Source of the DNA: Labia minor
Taxonomy: Eukaryota > Arthropoda > Insecta > Dermaptera > Spongiphoridae
Direction of reading: 5' to 3'
Length of the DNA stretch: 64,000 nucleotides
Assembly (NCBI GenBank): GCA_963082975.1
Contig: OY720350.1
Coordinates: forward strand, 5,556,597-5,620,596
Below the pieces are notes generated by a model, which was given only the letters and a program-made list of their open reading frames with translations, was not told the origin of the DNA and did no database searches. A program made the translations under genes and the position numbers. Shown piece by piece: positions 22,353 through 34,653 of the stretch. The number at the start of each line of letters is the position of its first letter. Position 1 is the stretch's first letter.

Positions 22353-22356
22353 TTAA

Positions 22357-22916
22357 TTACAATTTTTTAAAAGACATCCTTAATAAATAGAAAAATAATA
22401 ATTTTTAAATAATATAAATAATATTTAATTATAATCTAATCAAAGAAAATAAAAGTTTGAATCTATTTGATAGTTGATCTTTTTATAAATAATTAATCTC
22501 AAATTAAATATTTTTTAATATTAAAAAATAACAAATTTCATATGTATATTTATTTATTTTTAATATTAAACGTATTTCATATCTATATTTATTTTTATAA
22601 ATGTTTAGGCAAATGTTGAAATTAATATATATTTAAATTTAAATTGTATTTAATAACGCTATCTACTGGACAAGGTGAAGATCTCGCCCTCTTTTGATCA
22701 TAAGTCATACTATAACTACCAAAACATGGCCCCCCCACCCCCAATTTATATGCAAATTATATTAATTTTTCTCCAGTAAACACGAAGTGAGCACCAATTA
22801 TTTCTTATCAAAAATCAATCAGGGTAATCTAAGGTACGCACTGGTATTTTTTTTTTTCCGATCCGTTGAGGGATTAGGTAGGGTGGTCCTTTACCATCAA
22901 AAGATTCGACGTCATT
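22357..22916. other. AT-rich spacer with a C-run patch
   Basis: Mostly AT runs. Contains a C-rich tract near 22728-22742. No gene. Confidence 0.4.
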
Positions 22917-23172
22917 CAACATGGCAGCTGAAATCACATTGCATCTGTCAAAATTCAATAATTAATATTTAATTAAGGAAGCATCATAAAATTATATAAT
23001 GCTAGTGAAAATGAATCTACATTGAATAACGAGTATTTTGATATGCGTTTTATATATTGTTATCAGAAAATGTTTATTTCAAGTGTAAACATGATACCAA
23101 ATAAAATTAATTATAATTTTCATTTATATTTCACTAAAAATCCATTTTATTGAAAATCTGGTGAAAATTCTG
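22917..23172 (+). repeat. Dispersed repeat G, copy 2
   Basis: Diverged partner of 20783-21040, same orientation. Starts CAACATGGCAGCTGAAATC and ends near GAAAATCTGGTGAAAATTC. Confidence 0.6.
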
Positions 23173-23406
23173 TTGTATCTTTTTACTTTTATTCATTTTT
23201 TATGAAATTTTGTTATTAATTTGAATAAACTGAATCCAATTGAATAGAAGTGTTTCTGCTAATTCTCCAAAGCGTTCTATAAATATGAGTTCCAAGTTTT
23301 TACTAATATGAAGCGTAGGAGAGGTGGGTCCTTTCAGAGGCACATAAGACATGTCTCAATCGTGAATATATGGGGTTTTGCAAATCTGAGAATTGACGTA
23401 ATCTGG

Positions 23407-23451
23407 ATATATTTGAATCAACCCCCCTTCGGGGGGTTGATTCAAATATAT
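23407..23451. repeat. Perfect 21 bp hairpin with a 3 nt loop
   Basis: Left arm 23407-23427 (ATATATTTGAATCAACCCCC plus one C), loop TTC at 23428-23430, right arm 23431-23451. All 21 pairs match, with six consecutive G-C pairs at the loop. It abuts a second perfect hairpin. Confidence 0.9.
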
Positions 23452-23478
23452 ATAGGAGACTCTAAAGAGTCTCCTATA
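23451..23478. repeat. Perfect 13 bp hairpin with a 2 nt loop
   Basis: TATAGGAGACTCT (23451-23463), AA, then AGAGTCTCCTATA (23466-23478). All 13 pairs match. It begins at the final base of the preceding hairpin, so the two form a tandem stem-loop pair of about 72 bp. Confidence 0.9.
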
Positions 23479-23683
23479 ATAAGTCAACATTTCAATTTTT
23501 TTTCTTTTTAATGAAGCTATTCTAGGTATTCTCCTTCATCCAAATAAATTTCATTTTTTGAATGATCAGGGGAGGGGGGGGAGAGAGAGAGAGTAAGGGA
23601 ATGGATGGAAAGGCGTCAATGGCTAAAGGACATGATTCCTCCAGGTAGAAGAGGGATTTAGAAGAAATCATGAGCTCACGTGA

Positions 23684-23830
23684 GGGCAGGGACGCCAATC
23701 CCTGAAATATAATTCTTTTCTACTGGGTTTATAGAAAAGAATCTACTCGCTACCCGGGATATTATTTTTAAATTTTTCAAAAATTAATTTTACATTTCAT
23801 GAAAATTATTCAATTTTTTCTTTATTAAAT
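23684..23830 (+). repeat. Family C repeat, copy 3
   Basis: Runs from GGGCAGGGACGCCAATCC through the ATTCTTTTCTA (23712-23722) / TAGAAAAGAAT (23732-23742) hairpin, TCTACTCGCTACCCGGGA and the AT-rich 3' part. It matches 19415-19535. The B-like start seen in copy 1 is missing here. Confidence 0.7.
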
Positions 23831-24465
23831 TATTAAATTTTTAATAAATTTGAAAGATTCAATTTTATTAAAAATTAATATAAATCGTCATAAATATTCC
23901 AAAATTTCAAAAAGAAAAAAAAACTATTCATAATAGAATTAATTATTAACCATTTTTTTTTTGTTTTTTTTAAAGAATATAAATAAATAAAATAAATCTC
24001 TCCTCAAAGTGAATATGATCCCTTATATTCTATCTCTTCCTCTATATCCCAAAACAAAATGTTTATTATATGTATAAATTGTTTTGATATCTCAATAGGG
24101 ATTTTTTCTACTCACACCAACATTCTACTCTGATGTTTAAAAGAATACAAGAAAGCTCGGATGGTGATAAAATATTTATTTACGTGTCAGTAGGGTTGCA
24201 CGTGCCATGCATTGAAATCGATGCCTAGAAGTGTAAATTGAATGACCAAAAAAAAAGAAAAAAAATTGAAAGCTTTCAACACTCAACAGACAATTTTCAA
24301 GTTCATTATCATTAGGAAACCAAATAATAAATTTTCATTTATTATAGGTAATATCATTTATTATATAAAATTCAAATATTTTTTTTTAATAAAATGATTC
24401 AATTCGATTTGCTAGATAAAAATATTTCTCTTTTGTACTTGTTGATTCTAATAAAGACATTAATC
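23831..24465. other. AT-rich spacer
   Basis: No feature recognised. Confidence 0.4.
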
Positions 24466-25322
24466 GTATATCTTATCTTATTATACTAACAAAAATTGTA
24501 TATATATGTATATTGTTGGATTCGAAGGATTTTTTTGAAATTCACACCATATATAATATTTATAAATACAAATCGATCTGTATTGGTTTAAGCCTGGATA
24601 AAAATCATCTTCATTAGTTTTTTCTTAATTTAAATTCATATATGGATGACGTCACAAATGTCATCCATATTGAAATTTATCTCTAACCAATTTTTTTTTA
24701 ATAATATATTAATATTTTTTTTATATTTAAAATATTTTTTATTATTTAATTCTGAAATAAAATTAAAAATATTTATTTTAATAAAATATTTTTATAAATC
24801 TCTCAAACAAAAAATCAAAAAAACAAATACTGCTTGGTAATTGACTTGCAAACATTGTAAATAATGTTATTTGTATTCTTTAAAATATATTAGCCGCGGG
24901 GTTAAACGGTTGGTCCTACGACTTAAGTTCGAGGGATTGATATTTAAAAATAAAAATAAAAATATTAAAATGGAGATATATTCCAAAAAAAGAGAAATTT
25001 TTTGATATGTTTAGTCGTTAAATTTTTTGTTAATTCTTATAAATTTTTATTAGTAAATTTTATGTTTTTTTGTTATATTAAAAATTATATAACTATCTAA
25101 AAATTAATTAATAAAAGAACAATAAAGAAATAAATATAAAATAGTAATTTAATAAAAAATAAACACGAAAATAGATATTTTCACTAAAATATTATTTAAT
25201 ATTTATTAATATTATTTATTATTATTGTTCCATTCATTTTAATCAGATTGATGCAATGATATAACATTTAATAATTGTAATTAAAGAATTGGGTCGAGCG
25301 ATAGCTCGGTGTTCCAGGTACT
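24466..25322 (+). mobile_element. Family D/E repeat, copy 1
   Basis: Shares two blocks in the same order with 55109-55735. The first (D) runs from TATCTTATCTTATTAT through AAATTCACAC, TCATTAGTTTTTTCTTAATT and CATCCATATTGAAATTT. The second (E) starts TTCCATTCATTTTAATCAGA, continues TTTAATAATTGTAAT and ends in a structured TCGAGCGATAGCTCGGTG...GGTAC segment. D resembles the middle of family B (AAAATCATCTTCATTA, TGACGTCA at 24648-24655). A tRNA-like patch (GGGGTTAAACGGTTGGTCC) sits at 24893-24935 only in this copy. Function unknown. Confidence 0.55.
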
Positions 25323-27978
25323 AATAATAATTGGACATGTTTCCAGAATTGGTTTGAGCGTATGTAAAATTGTATAGAGAGACCTTAAGGGCGAATATTT
25401 AGAAAAGCAATAAAACATTGTTTCTAACTTGTTCGTTTCTCTTTCATGTTTTTATAAAAACTTAAAATTCACTAGACTATAGTAGATATGTCAAAAATGT
25501 TTGTTTTTAATATAATACCTATATATTACCTATACACCAATACCATTTCCATTTCCATGTAAGCATGATATGAATTTTAGTTTAAAAATATATACTTATA
25601 AAGAGAGAGAGAGAGAAAGAGTAGTTCTATTGACGCAAATAAAAGCCAAGTGATTAAGTCAAGACCAATAAAAAAGATAAATAACTTTAATATACGAGTA
25701 GAGAGATATTCTAATATTCATATATATATTGTTACTGTTATTACCTTCTCCTACAAACACAATTAAAAATAAATTTCTTTCTAATTTCAAATTGAACATT
25801 TATTAATTTTCCAGCTGGTATACTGAATGGAATTGTATTAATATTGCCTATTTTCTCTCTATCTCTCTCCTATTTTATTATTTATTAAACAATTATGTTG
25901 AAAATTAGATAGATGGTTCTTTTTATTAATGAAAGGTTTATTTGATATTAGTTTTGAAATTAAAAATTGGAAATCAACAAAACAAGAAAAATTCCAATTA
26001 CTATTCATATTGTATATTAATAAATGATACAATAGATACGTACATACCAATTTTTAATTTTTTCAATAGAATAAAAGGGGTGGGAGAGTGAAAATATTAG
26101 AGAGAATATCATTTATATATATAAAAAAAAATTAAATATGAAAATTAATTTCATTTTACAAAAATTAAATTAGAAACAGAAATAAAAAGATTTTTCTTTT
26201 TAATTTATGAAAAAATCTATACTATAATTTAAATATAAATTTTATATAAGTATAAAAAATATGTAAATAAATTGAACTCAAATCAGGGGAAAATTACACT
26301 GACCCTTATTTGGTCAATATGGTAATTTCTTTTCCCCATTCAGGTTAATTTTTCCATTTTAAGATATCACCGATGATATAATTTCTAAACTAACAAACGA
26401 AATTTTTAGAAATTTCGGATCAGTTTCAGAGACAGTCATACCAACTTAAAAACAAATTATTATATTGTTATGTTAAGTGTACAGATTTTTAAAACAAAAT
26501 TCGCATTACATATTAGTTATAGTTTAACTTTATATATCATTCGGAAAAAAAATATATTTTAGTTTTATATTCTATTATGACATTTTAGACCCTGCAAATG
26601 ATAATTTATATTTATAATTATTATATTTAGAATTTTTAAAATATTAAAAATATGTAGAAAATAAATATTCAATAATAATTTAGTGGGTTTGTGAAGTTGA
26701 AGAGTAGTAGTAGTAGTAGTAGTAATTCAATAACGAAATATTGATTTCTCCACGATAATGTTGCCAACATATCAATTTTTTTTTTTATTATATATAAGCC
26801 ATATTTTAGCCAGTATTATTTACAATCTATTAAATTTTTTTCTTTTATTTTTAATTGGCATTAAAGGAAAGAAAATAATTAAAAATAATTATTTATTATT
26901 TAAAATGGAATATATATAATTTTAATGATAATTATTCATTTATTTTGAAATATTTTAAAAAATTTGATTTAAATTTACTTCCATTACTAAATTCATGAAT
27001 TGAACAATTATAACTAAAAAATTTATTAAAACACATTTTTTAAAGAAATATTAAAAACAAACAAAAAATTACATTTTTTTTTCTTGTTAGTGACATTCAT
27101 TAATTTTTAATTATTTTAATAAGGCTAATTTTGCTTATGTCTTATATAAATTGAATTGAAATTATTATAGATGGTGAGTGATGATGATCGTGATGAGGGG
27201 AAAGTAATTTGATCCTTGAATATTTAGAAATAAAAAAAAAAAAATTGGAAACCATTTTGCTAAGTATTGACTTGTTTATTAAGAAAGCAAACATCTTAGA
27301 AAGCAATTTAATTTTTCAATTCCATTTCATTCCACTCTTCTCTTCTCATCACTACATTAGGATTTCTCTCTCCCTCTCTCCAGCATTTTCTTCCTACTAC
27401 CTTGTTTACACAAAAGGCGTATCGTGTTTATAACCCTCACAAGGGTAACCTTTAAGGTTTTTTCCCCTCACCCATTTGACTTATTTCTTAATTCCCATTC
27501 CATTCCTGTTTTTATCTCTTTTCTATTATATATTCATTTTCATCTTCCTCTCGTTAAGAAAAATAAGTTGATTTCAATAAAAATATATTCTTTACTATAT
27601 AAATATGACACATATATTATTTTATCAAAGTTTATCGATTTTATATTTTTATATTATAAATTTTAATCTAGATAGATTATTATGAGTATAAAGAAGAATT
27701 TGAAATAGTACATTTACTAATATATATATAAACATAAATTCTATCAATCTAACCTAGTGGAATTAATAAACTAAAAAAAATTTCATTACAACCTTCTCTT
27801 AAATCTTTTACAAAAAACAATATTATATTATTTTTTCTCTCTTATTTCTAAAATAGATAAAATATGAATATCTCTCTAAACCGTTGTTTAAAATCTTATT
27901 TTAAAAATATTAATTAAAAAGATGCGAAATTTTTGTTTAGGTTTACCAATTATTTTTTTTTTTAATTTTTAGTAACTT
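25323..27978. other. Long AT-rich stretch, no gene seen
   Basis: About 2.6 kb without a recognised element. Contains (GA)n at 25602-25616, (AGT)n at 26704-26723 and many poly-A/T runs. The short frames on either strand are compositionally AT-driven and lack motifs. Confidence 0.5.
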
Positions 27979-28627
27979 TTTTACCGACCGACGATAGTAA
28001 GGGAGGTATTGTTTTCACACCAAATTTCACATGTGGAGATTTTTACATATCTCCACGAATCATGCATTTTCTTAACAGAAAAAAGTATTTTTAGCATGAT
28101 GTTTGTCCGTCCGTCTGTCCGTCTGTCCGTCCGTATAGATGTGTACAGCCTGAACGGCTTAACGGATTTTGATGAAATTTAGTATATTTACTTAATGCAT
28201 CAGTGGGATGAATTGATCAACTTTTGGTGCAAATTCGGAAACCGGAAGTGGTAGTATTAGCGATCGACGATAAGAAGGGAAGGGTTATTTTCGCACCAAA
28301 TTTCACATAAGGAGATTTTTTTATATATCACCACGAATGTATTGGTTTTATCCTCGGGAAAAATCATCTTCATTATGTTTTTCTTAATTTAAAATTATAT
28401 GACGTCACCCAGCCCTTCATGTCGTCACAGCCTTGGGTAACGCCGGCAACGCCGGCTACTTCAGCTATATATTATAAATAAAATAAAATTAAAAATATTT
28501 ATGTTATATCCATATCTGTTTTTATTACATTAATAGATATATTAAAATTATTTGAAATTGTTTCTGTAGCTGGAAATTAATTTATTTCAAACCGTCGGTC
28601 GTTTCGGACCTGGCCACAGGTCAACTT
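27979..28627 (-). mobile_element. Family B element, copy B4
   Basis: Full-length, reverse orientation. Starts TTTACCGACCGACGATAG (3' end of the element), includes a CCGT/CTGT microsatellite at 28100-28133 and TGACGTCA at 28400-28407, with a mutated second site (TGTCGTCA) near 28420. Ends CCTGGCCACAGGTCAACTT. Very similar to B3. Confidence 0.9.
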
Positions 28628-30304
28628 ATTTTTATATAAGAATCAATTATATGGTAAGTTGGTTGCCTATCTCAAAGGGGTTTATTGAATTTAATCTGAA
28701 AATATATATTATTTTCCATTTATTTTTGTTTTAATCTAAGATTAGAAATAAATTGTTAGTATTCTATTTTTTTTTAAATTTAACTGAAATTAAATGAAAA
28801 AAAGTTATGAAATTATATTAAATTATTCTATTATCTTGGTTATCATCATCCATTACTTTTGAATTTGTATTTTGAAAATAATTGCATTCTTTTACTTTCA
28901 CAATGAAAGACAGGAAAAATACTTTTGTAAATAGAATGAAATGTGACATTGAAATTGAGGAAAAAAAAAATAAAATAAAAAAATAAAGAGAACGTGAGAA
29001 TTTGATTGTTATTAATGGGGAATTTTATGAAGCATAAAACATTTTGAAATAAATTCTTTTAAAACATGAGAAAAGATTTTATTGCATAAAAAAGAAAAGT
29101 AAAAAAAAAAATAAAATAAAAATAAATAAATAAAACAAAAACATGAACGAAGATGATATTATGAGCAGTAAAGTTGTGAATTTGACAAGAAAGGTCTGGC
29201 AATGAATGACGTTTGAAAATAAACTCTAGAATTCCATCCTATACTAAAATTTCATTCAAAAAAAAAAAAAAAAAAAAAAAAAGAAAATCAAACCTAAAAC
29301 TATACCTTTTATACTTTCTAAAGGATTTTATCTTTGTGTATGTTAATTGTTAGTTATATGAGACATTATTATTAGTAATTATAATATGATCGAATATTAT
29401 TTTTGATTTTATAAATATAAAAAAAATACCTTTATTATATTACATTTTATAATATAACATGCATGGATAAAATGTTTATTTTTTTTTTTTTGTTAAAAAA
29501 GATAATTTATTTATAATAAATTAGGTAAGTTCTTTGAAATGCAATATATCTCTCTCTCTCTTTTTAATTATGAAATTATTATATATATTTAAATTTTATG
29601 ATACTAATTATATCCTTTTTAGTGGTATATTTTATAAATTTCTAATACAGATTATGTAAATTTATAAAACTCACAATATTTATTTAATTTAATCTTTGTC
29701 ATTTTGATAAAATTTCACAATAACTGTCATTTTCAAGTACGCATGAATATATTTGTTTTATATGGCATTTTCAAGATTGATTTACTTTGATGAATAATTT
29801 CAAATAAGTACTTGAAAAAGTCATCTCATTATGTATTTAAGACTATAAATCAAATGATTCATACACACTCAAATCATCTTAGATCAAATAATAGATTTTA
29901 TGAAAAAAAAACCTTTGTCAAAAATCTTTGGTTTTCCTTTTCTTTTATTCTAATAATACTATACAAAATCAATTATTTATTTTTATTTATTTATTTTTTT
30001 TTATATATATTTAAAAATTGTAACATAAAAAAAAATAAAATTATAGAAAACTAAATTAGATAATCATTAATAATATAATAGGTATACTTATTAATGAATG
30101 AGTGGTTAAAGTGATCAAGTTGATTTAAAGAGAGAATCTGCAAAATGTCTATTGTAAAGATAGGATTTATTCAATAAAATAAACTATCATGTATGCTGTT
30201 GTTTTAAACATGTGGGGAAATTCAAATAATAATCTAGTCGTCAATTCATTGGAAATTTGTGAAAATTTGTTTTTTGTTTTATTTTAATTTTTTTTTATTA
30301 AATA
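28628..30304. other. AT-rich stretch, no gene seen
   Basis: Contains a 25 bp poly-A run at 29258-29282 and a (CT)n tract near 29550. No coding signal. An 80-codon frame at 29812-30054 lacks any motif and ends in AT runs. Confidence 0.5.
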
Positions 30305-30630
30305 AGCTGGTGTCTCCACTCGACTATCTCGCAAATTTAAATTGGAATAATTAACATATATTATATTTAAATTAAATTTAATTAATTATAAATTGTAATA
30401 AATAAATAATATTTATTAAATCAGCGCATGTTTGGCTCTTTGTTGATGGCACCACGTCACATGTTGGCGCGTGATTTGAAGTGTTAAAAAATTCATTCCG
30501 GTACTTTTAGCGATTCAATCAAGCTGAAATTCTATATATAGCAGTTTTATACAATTTTGTGTGAATGTGAAAAACTATCAAACATATATCTTTATTTTTA
30601 CTGTTACTTTAGAGGGAAAAAAATCAAAAC
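30305..30630 (+). mobile_element. Family A 5' half (copy A6), first unit of a compound element
   Basis: Begins AGCTGGTGTCTCCACTCG, runs to GAGGGAAAAAAATCAAAACG and stops there, with no microsatellite or 3' hairpin. The link ACAAAAATTAAAACTTAAAA follows and then a second family A element at 30665. The same broken unit, link and second unit occur at 42642-43596. Confidence 0.85.
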
Positions 30631-30664
30631 GACAAAAATTAAAACTTAAAAAGCAAATGAAATT

Positions 30665-31245
30665 AAGCTGGAGTGTTTCCACTCGACTATCTCACTCTCT
30701 CATATATTAAATTTAAATTTAAAACCACTACCTACATTTTTAAGTCAAAATTTAAAAATTTATAAAATTAATTCTCGTGTTTGGCTCTTTGTTGATGACA
30801 CCACGTCACGTGCTGGCTGGCGCGTGATTGGCAGTCAACGTGTTAAAAAATTTCAATAATTAATTCCGGTACTTTCCGCGATTCCATCAAGCTGAAATTC
30901 TATACACTTATATAATTTTTAATCATATGAAAAATTATCCAACATATATCTTTATTTTTACGGTCACTTTAGAGGAAACAAAATCAAAACGTTGGAGGTA
31001 ATGACCTTCCGAATGAGCTACATTTCTCAAAAGTTGAGAGAAAACTACGAATTTTGAATAATGGCCGTATACCAAATTTCATGATTTTAGCTCAAACCGT
31101 TTTGCGTAATCTTGTCTACATACATACACACACATACACACACACAGACATTTTTCTCAACCTTAGTGAAAATGATTCAGGAACCTTCAAAACGTATAAA
31201 AACATTAAAATCTCGACATCGAAAATTTTCGTGATCGCAGATAGT
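30665..31245 (+). mobile_element. Family A element, copy A7 (subtype A2), second unit of the compound element
   Basis: Starts AGCTGGAGTGTTTCCACTCG. The 5' part differs from the main family: CTCTCTCATATATTAAATTT and AAAACCACTACCTACATTTT replace the long AT-rich segment, and GATGACACCACGTCACGTGC replaces the usual GATGGCACCACG. It then rejoins the family consensus, with a CA/ACATA microsatellite at 31118-31145. The 3' hairpin is damaged: ATCGCAGATAGT lacks the TACTATCTCTGGCGA portion. Confidence 0.85.
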
Positions 31246-31988
31246 AAAAATCTTTTAAACATTTTTTACAGATGATAAATATTTGGATGACTGTTAACTT
31301 AATTTATTATTACAGAAAATTTAATATATCTTTTATAAACTAATTTATAGGTATATAAAAATAGAGAAGGTGTCACCAGACAACGAAATAATAATATAAT
31401 ATAAACCAAATAAATAATAATATATTCATATATTTTTTTTTATTTATTGTTTAATAAAAGTAAATAATATTCCATACATTAATTTTTCTTAGTTTTATGT
31501 TATTTAATTTTCAATCATCTTATAATTTTATTTATTAATTTTAAAAAATAAAATATTAAATATTTATCTCTCTTATTTTTAAATTTTGAATGATTTTTAA
31601 AATTCAAGAAAATCTTTTTTACTCTTTTTAAGAATACCAAAGATTTTTTCTATTTCAAAAAAATAATATTATGTTATATTTTAATCCCAGTAACAAGTAT
31701 AATTTAATAATAATAATTTGTATTTCTTAATTTTAATTTTTATGAGTATTCCGTTTTGTTTATATTTTTCATTCCAAATATGTGTGTTGTTTTTTAATGA
31801 ATAAAACATTGAAATTCTTTTAATTAATATATGTGAGTCAAAAATTAAAGAAATTAATTTTTAATATCTATTTAATTTTAAATGATTGACACTTTTATAT
31901 TTTTATGACCAGAAATGATTGAATCAACCCTCGAGATGTCAGGTCCACTTCGTGAATAGTCTTAGTAAGATATAATGGTTCCCTATAT
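31246..31988. other. AT-rich spacer
   Basis: No feature recognised. Confidence 0.4.
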
Positions 31989-32180
31989 CAGTGATTCTCA
32001 ACCATATTTTTTACTGCGGCACACTTTTAACGGTTTAAAAATTTGGCGGCACACAAAGCAAAAGATAAGTGTAAAAGTTTATCATATTGAAAAAAGGTGG
32101 TTCCAAAAACGGTTTACCTTTTTTTTTAGAACCAATTTAGAAAAAAAGTCGGAAATGTTTAAGAGCCTCATAATCTCGAC
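31989..32180 (+). mobile_element. hAT-type terminus and internal segment
   Basis: Begins CAGTGATTCTCAACCATATT followed by CTGCGGCACAC, a common hAT terminal form. It contains AAAAACGGTTTACC plus a T run plus AGAACCAATT, a block also found at 42050-42095 in an apparently different insertion. The right end and target duplication could not be found, so the end coordinate is approximate. Confidence 0.5.
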
Positions 32181-33430
32181 GCATACTAAACCTCGCCCAA
32201 TATAAATTCACTTCATGTAGTACATATACACACAAGTATGTATCTCCTTTCTTATTATTACATTATTATTTCTGTTATTATTATTTTTCGATATAATATA
32301 TTGGGAAACAAATTAATAAAAAATAATAATAATAAAATAAAATGAATTGAACAGAATTAATTTATTTTTTTTAAATTTTAATAATGTTTGTTTTTTTGCA
32401 TCGTTGTCAAATTTTTTTTTTCTTCCCTCACCTCTCAACCAGCCTTCTGATCCAGCTATTTACTAAGAATGATTTACTATCTCTTTCTTGAAATACTTTA
32501 TAAAGTAAAAGTGTTAAATGGCATCTTTCCGCTTTTTCGTTTTGCAAACTCCCTATTCAATGTAATTTAAGAGTGAGAGTGAAATAGGGATGAGAGTAGT
32601 GAGGGAGGAGGAAGAACAGGGCTTGAGTTAGAATAGGAACAACTCTTTTTCCCATTTAGAAAAAAAAAAAAAAAAAAAAAAAAATGAGGGGGACTGATGA
32701 TGAAGAGGGTTGGTTGGTTGGAAAGCTAGAAATGAAAAGAATAATGGTATGTGTGTGTGTGTGTGTGTGTGTTTGTTAATTAGCTGAAGATTGTCATCAC
32801 ATTAATGAGAAATGTCCACACCCTAGCTTGCATCTGCTCTACCCTTCTTTCTCCTTCTCTCCCTCCTTCTATAATTCCCCTCCTTTTTCTCTAAGCTACC
32901 CATCAACATTCAACTCTAACTAATTTAAAAAGACCTCCTAATTAAAAAGAAGATTTTTTTTTATTTTTTTTCGTTTCTTTTGACAAATAAGAATTGGACC
33001 ATTTTACTTTATTTTATTTATATAGAGACAGAAAAACGAAAAACAAAATATTAATTTAAAAAAAAAAAAAATTTATTAGTATATATACTTATATAATTTT
33101 AAACAAATAAAATAAAATTATTATTAATCAATAAGAATAGGTAGAAATTATTAATAATAATAACAAATCAATTCTTAATAGAATTAAGGTATATCATTAA
33201 ACCATTTCAATATAATTATTTTTTTCATTTATTTAAATTAAAAAAAAAATTATTTTATATATTATTTGTTTCAACTTGGATACCACTAATAAATGAATTA
33301 AATTTATTATTAATATGGCGTCAATTATGTGTTTAGCTTACCCACTGAGTTAATCGGTAATTAAAAGGTATCAATAAAAGGCAAAGATTTGTTAATAATC
33401 AAGAAAATAATTTATTCGTGAGTTTAATTA
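32181..33430. other. AT-rich DNA with purine- and pyrimidine-rich tracts
   Basis: Contains a purine-rich stretch at 32560-32640, poly-A at 32660-32684, (GT)n at 32748-32771 and a CT-rich stretch at 32840-32895. No gene. Confidence 0.45.
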
Positions 33431-33720
33431 AAATGATGTTCAATCATACAAAGGCCGAAAAGGGAATGCCAGGATCACACTCCAGTCAGTTCTAAGTCAT
33501 AGTCAACCCTCCCACTAGCATCTGACCCGGTGTCAGCCTACATCTTGTCTGCTCTCTACATGTCTACCTGATTGATTCTCTTGCCTTGAGCAAGGCTCTT
33601 TTTATCCCTTGCCCCTCACTAGTAGAAGAAGAGAGGGGGGAAGCGAGGTGGTTCAATAAGAATTAAAAATCCAGCATCAGCAACATAGAACGTGTGGGCG
33701 CACTGTCCAGGGGTGTTCAA
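33431..33720. other. Moderate-GC island, unassigned
   Basis: Less AT-rich, with CCAGGATCACACTCCAGTC and GCCTTGAGCAAGGCTC (a short palindrome near 33586-33600). No open frame beyond chance, and no second copy in this window. Confidence 0.35.
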
Positions 33721-33964
33721 TTTTGTTATTCAAAAGAAAATCCAAAGCTACATTTATCACCTTACGCTTGTAAGAACAGCCTGTTCGTATGATAACAGAT
33801 CTCACGGGTGTTATGTTCAAAGTACAATCTCAGTATTTTGCCCTATCAGGGATTTCTCTTCCCATGAGATTATTATTTGTCAGGAGATATTATTTCTACT
33901 TGATAATTTATAGTATGGTCTGTAGATATAACATAATATATATTTGGTAATTTATAATATTTTG

Positions 33965-34170
33965 TATTTAAGGAAGCACTGTCCGGCGTTGCCCAGTGCC
34001 ATTTTTTTATTATTAAAATTCCTATTTTAAATTAAGAAAAAACTAACAAAGATGATTTTTTCCGAGTTTGAAACTAATACAGATTTATTTTTCTTTATTA
34101 AAATTATATATGGCGTGAATTTCAAAAATCCTTAGAGCGGTTTAATATCTCAAAAATACCATTATTTATT
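33965..34170 (-). repeat. Fragment of family D, inverted
   Basis: On the minus strand it matches the D block of 24530-24640: the cctTAGAGCGG / TTTGAAATTCACGCC-type segment, the AATACAGATTTA-type region and AAATCATCTTTG. It contains GTCCGGCGTTGCCCAGTGCC, which resembles the GTTGCCCGGCG part of family B. Confidence 0.45.
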
Positions 34171-34319
34171 TATATGTGGGAATTGAAATTGAGTTAATTT
34201 ATCAATAGATGTATCAGTAAATTTTATCAGAATCGAAAACTGACATTATATGATTCAATGATTAATATTTAAATATTTAAAAAAAAGAAAAATAATTAGA
34301 TTCTAAACAATCTGCATAA

Positions 34320-34321
<2 letters not shown>

Positions 34322-34378
<57 letters not shown>
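34322..34378. repeat. (TA)n-(GA)n compound microsatellite
   Basis: About 38 bp of TA repeats followed directly by about 18 bp of GA repeats. No associated element is recognised. Confidence 0.9.
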
Positions 34379-34653
34379 CTAGATATCAAATCATTCAATC
34401 TATATAAAAATGGCGAAACTTTTTATATTTAATATTTTTTAACTTTCGGATGACACGTATCAAAATTTAATCATAATCTGACATTATTTTAAAAGTTACA
34501 ATCGTATGTTTCATTTTAAACAATACACACACACACACTTTGTAAGAAGTCGATGAATACAATATCAATATCAAATTGAACGCGTTATTTTTCAATTTAT
34601 GGTTTGTCATTCACTCAATGATGCACCATATACAAAAATTTGACTAAAAAATT

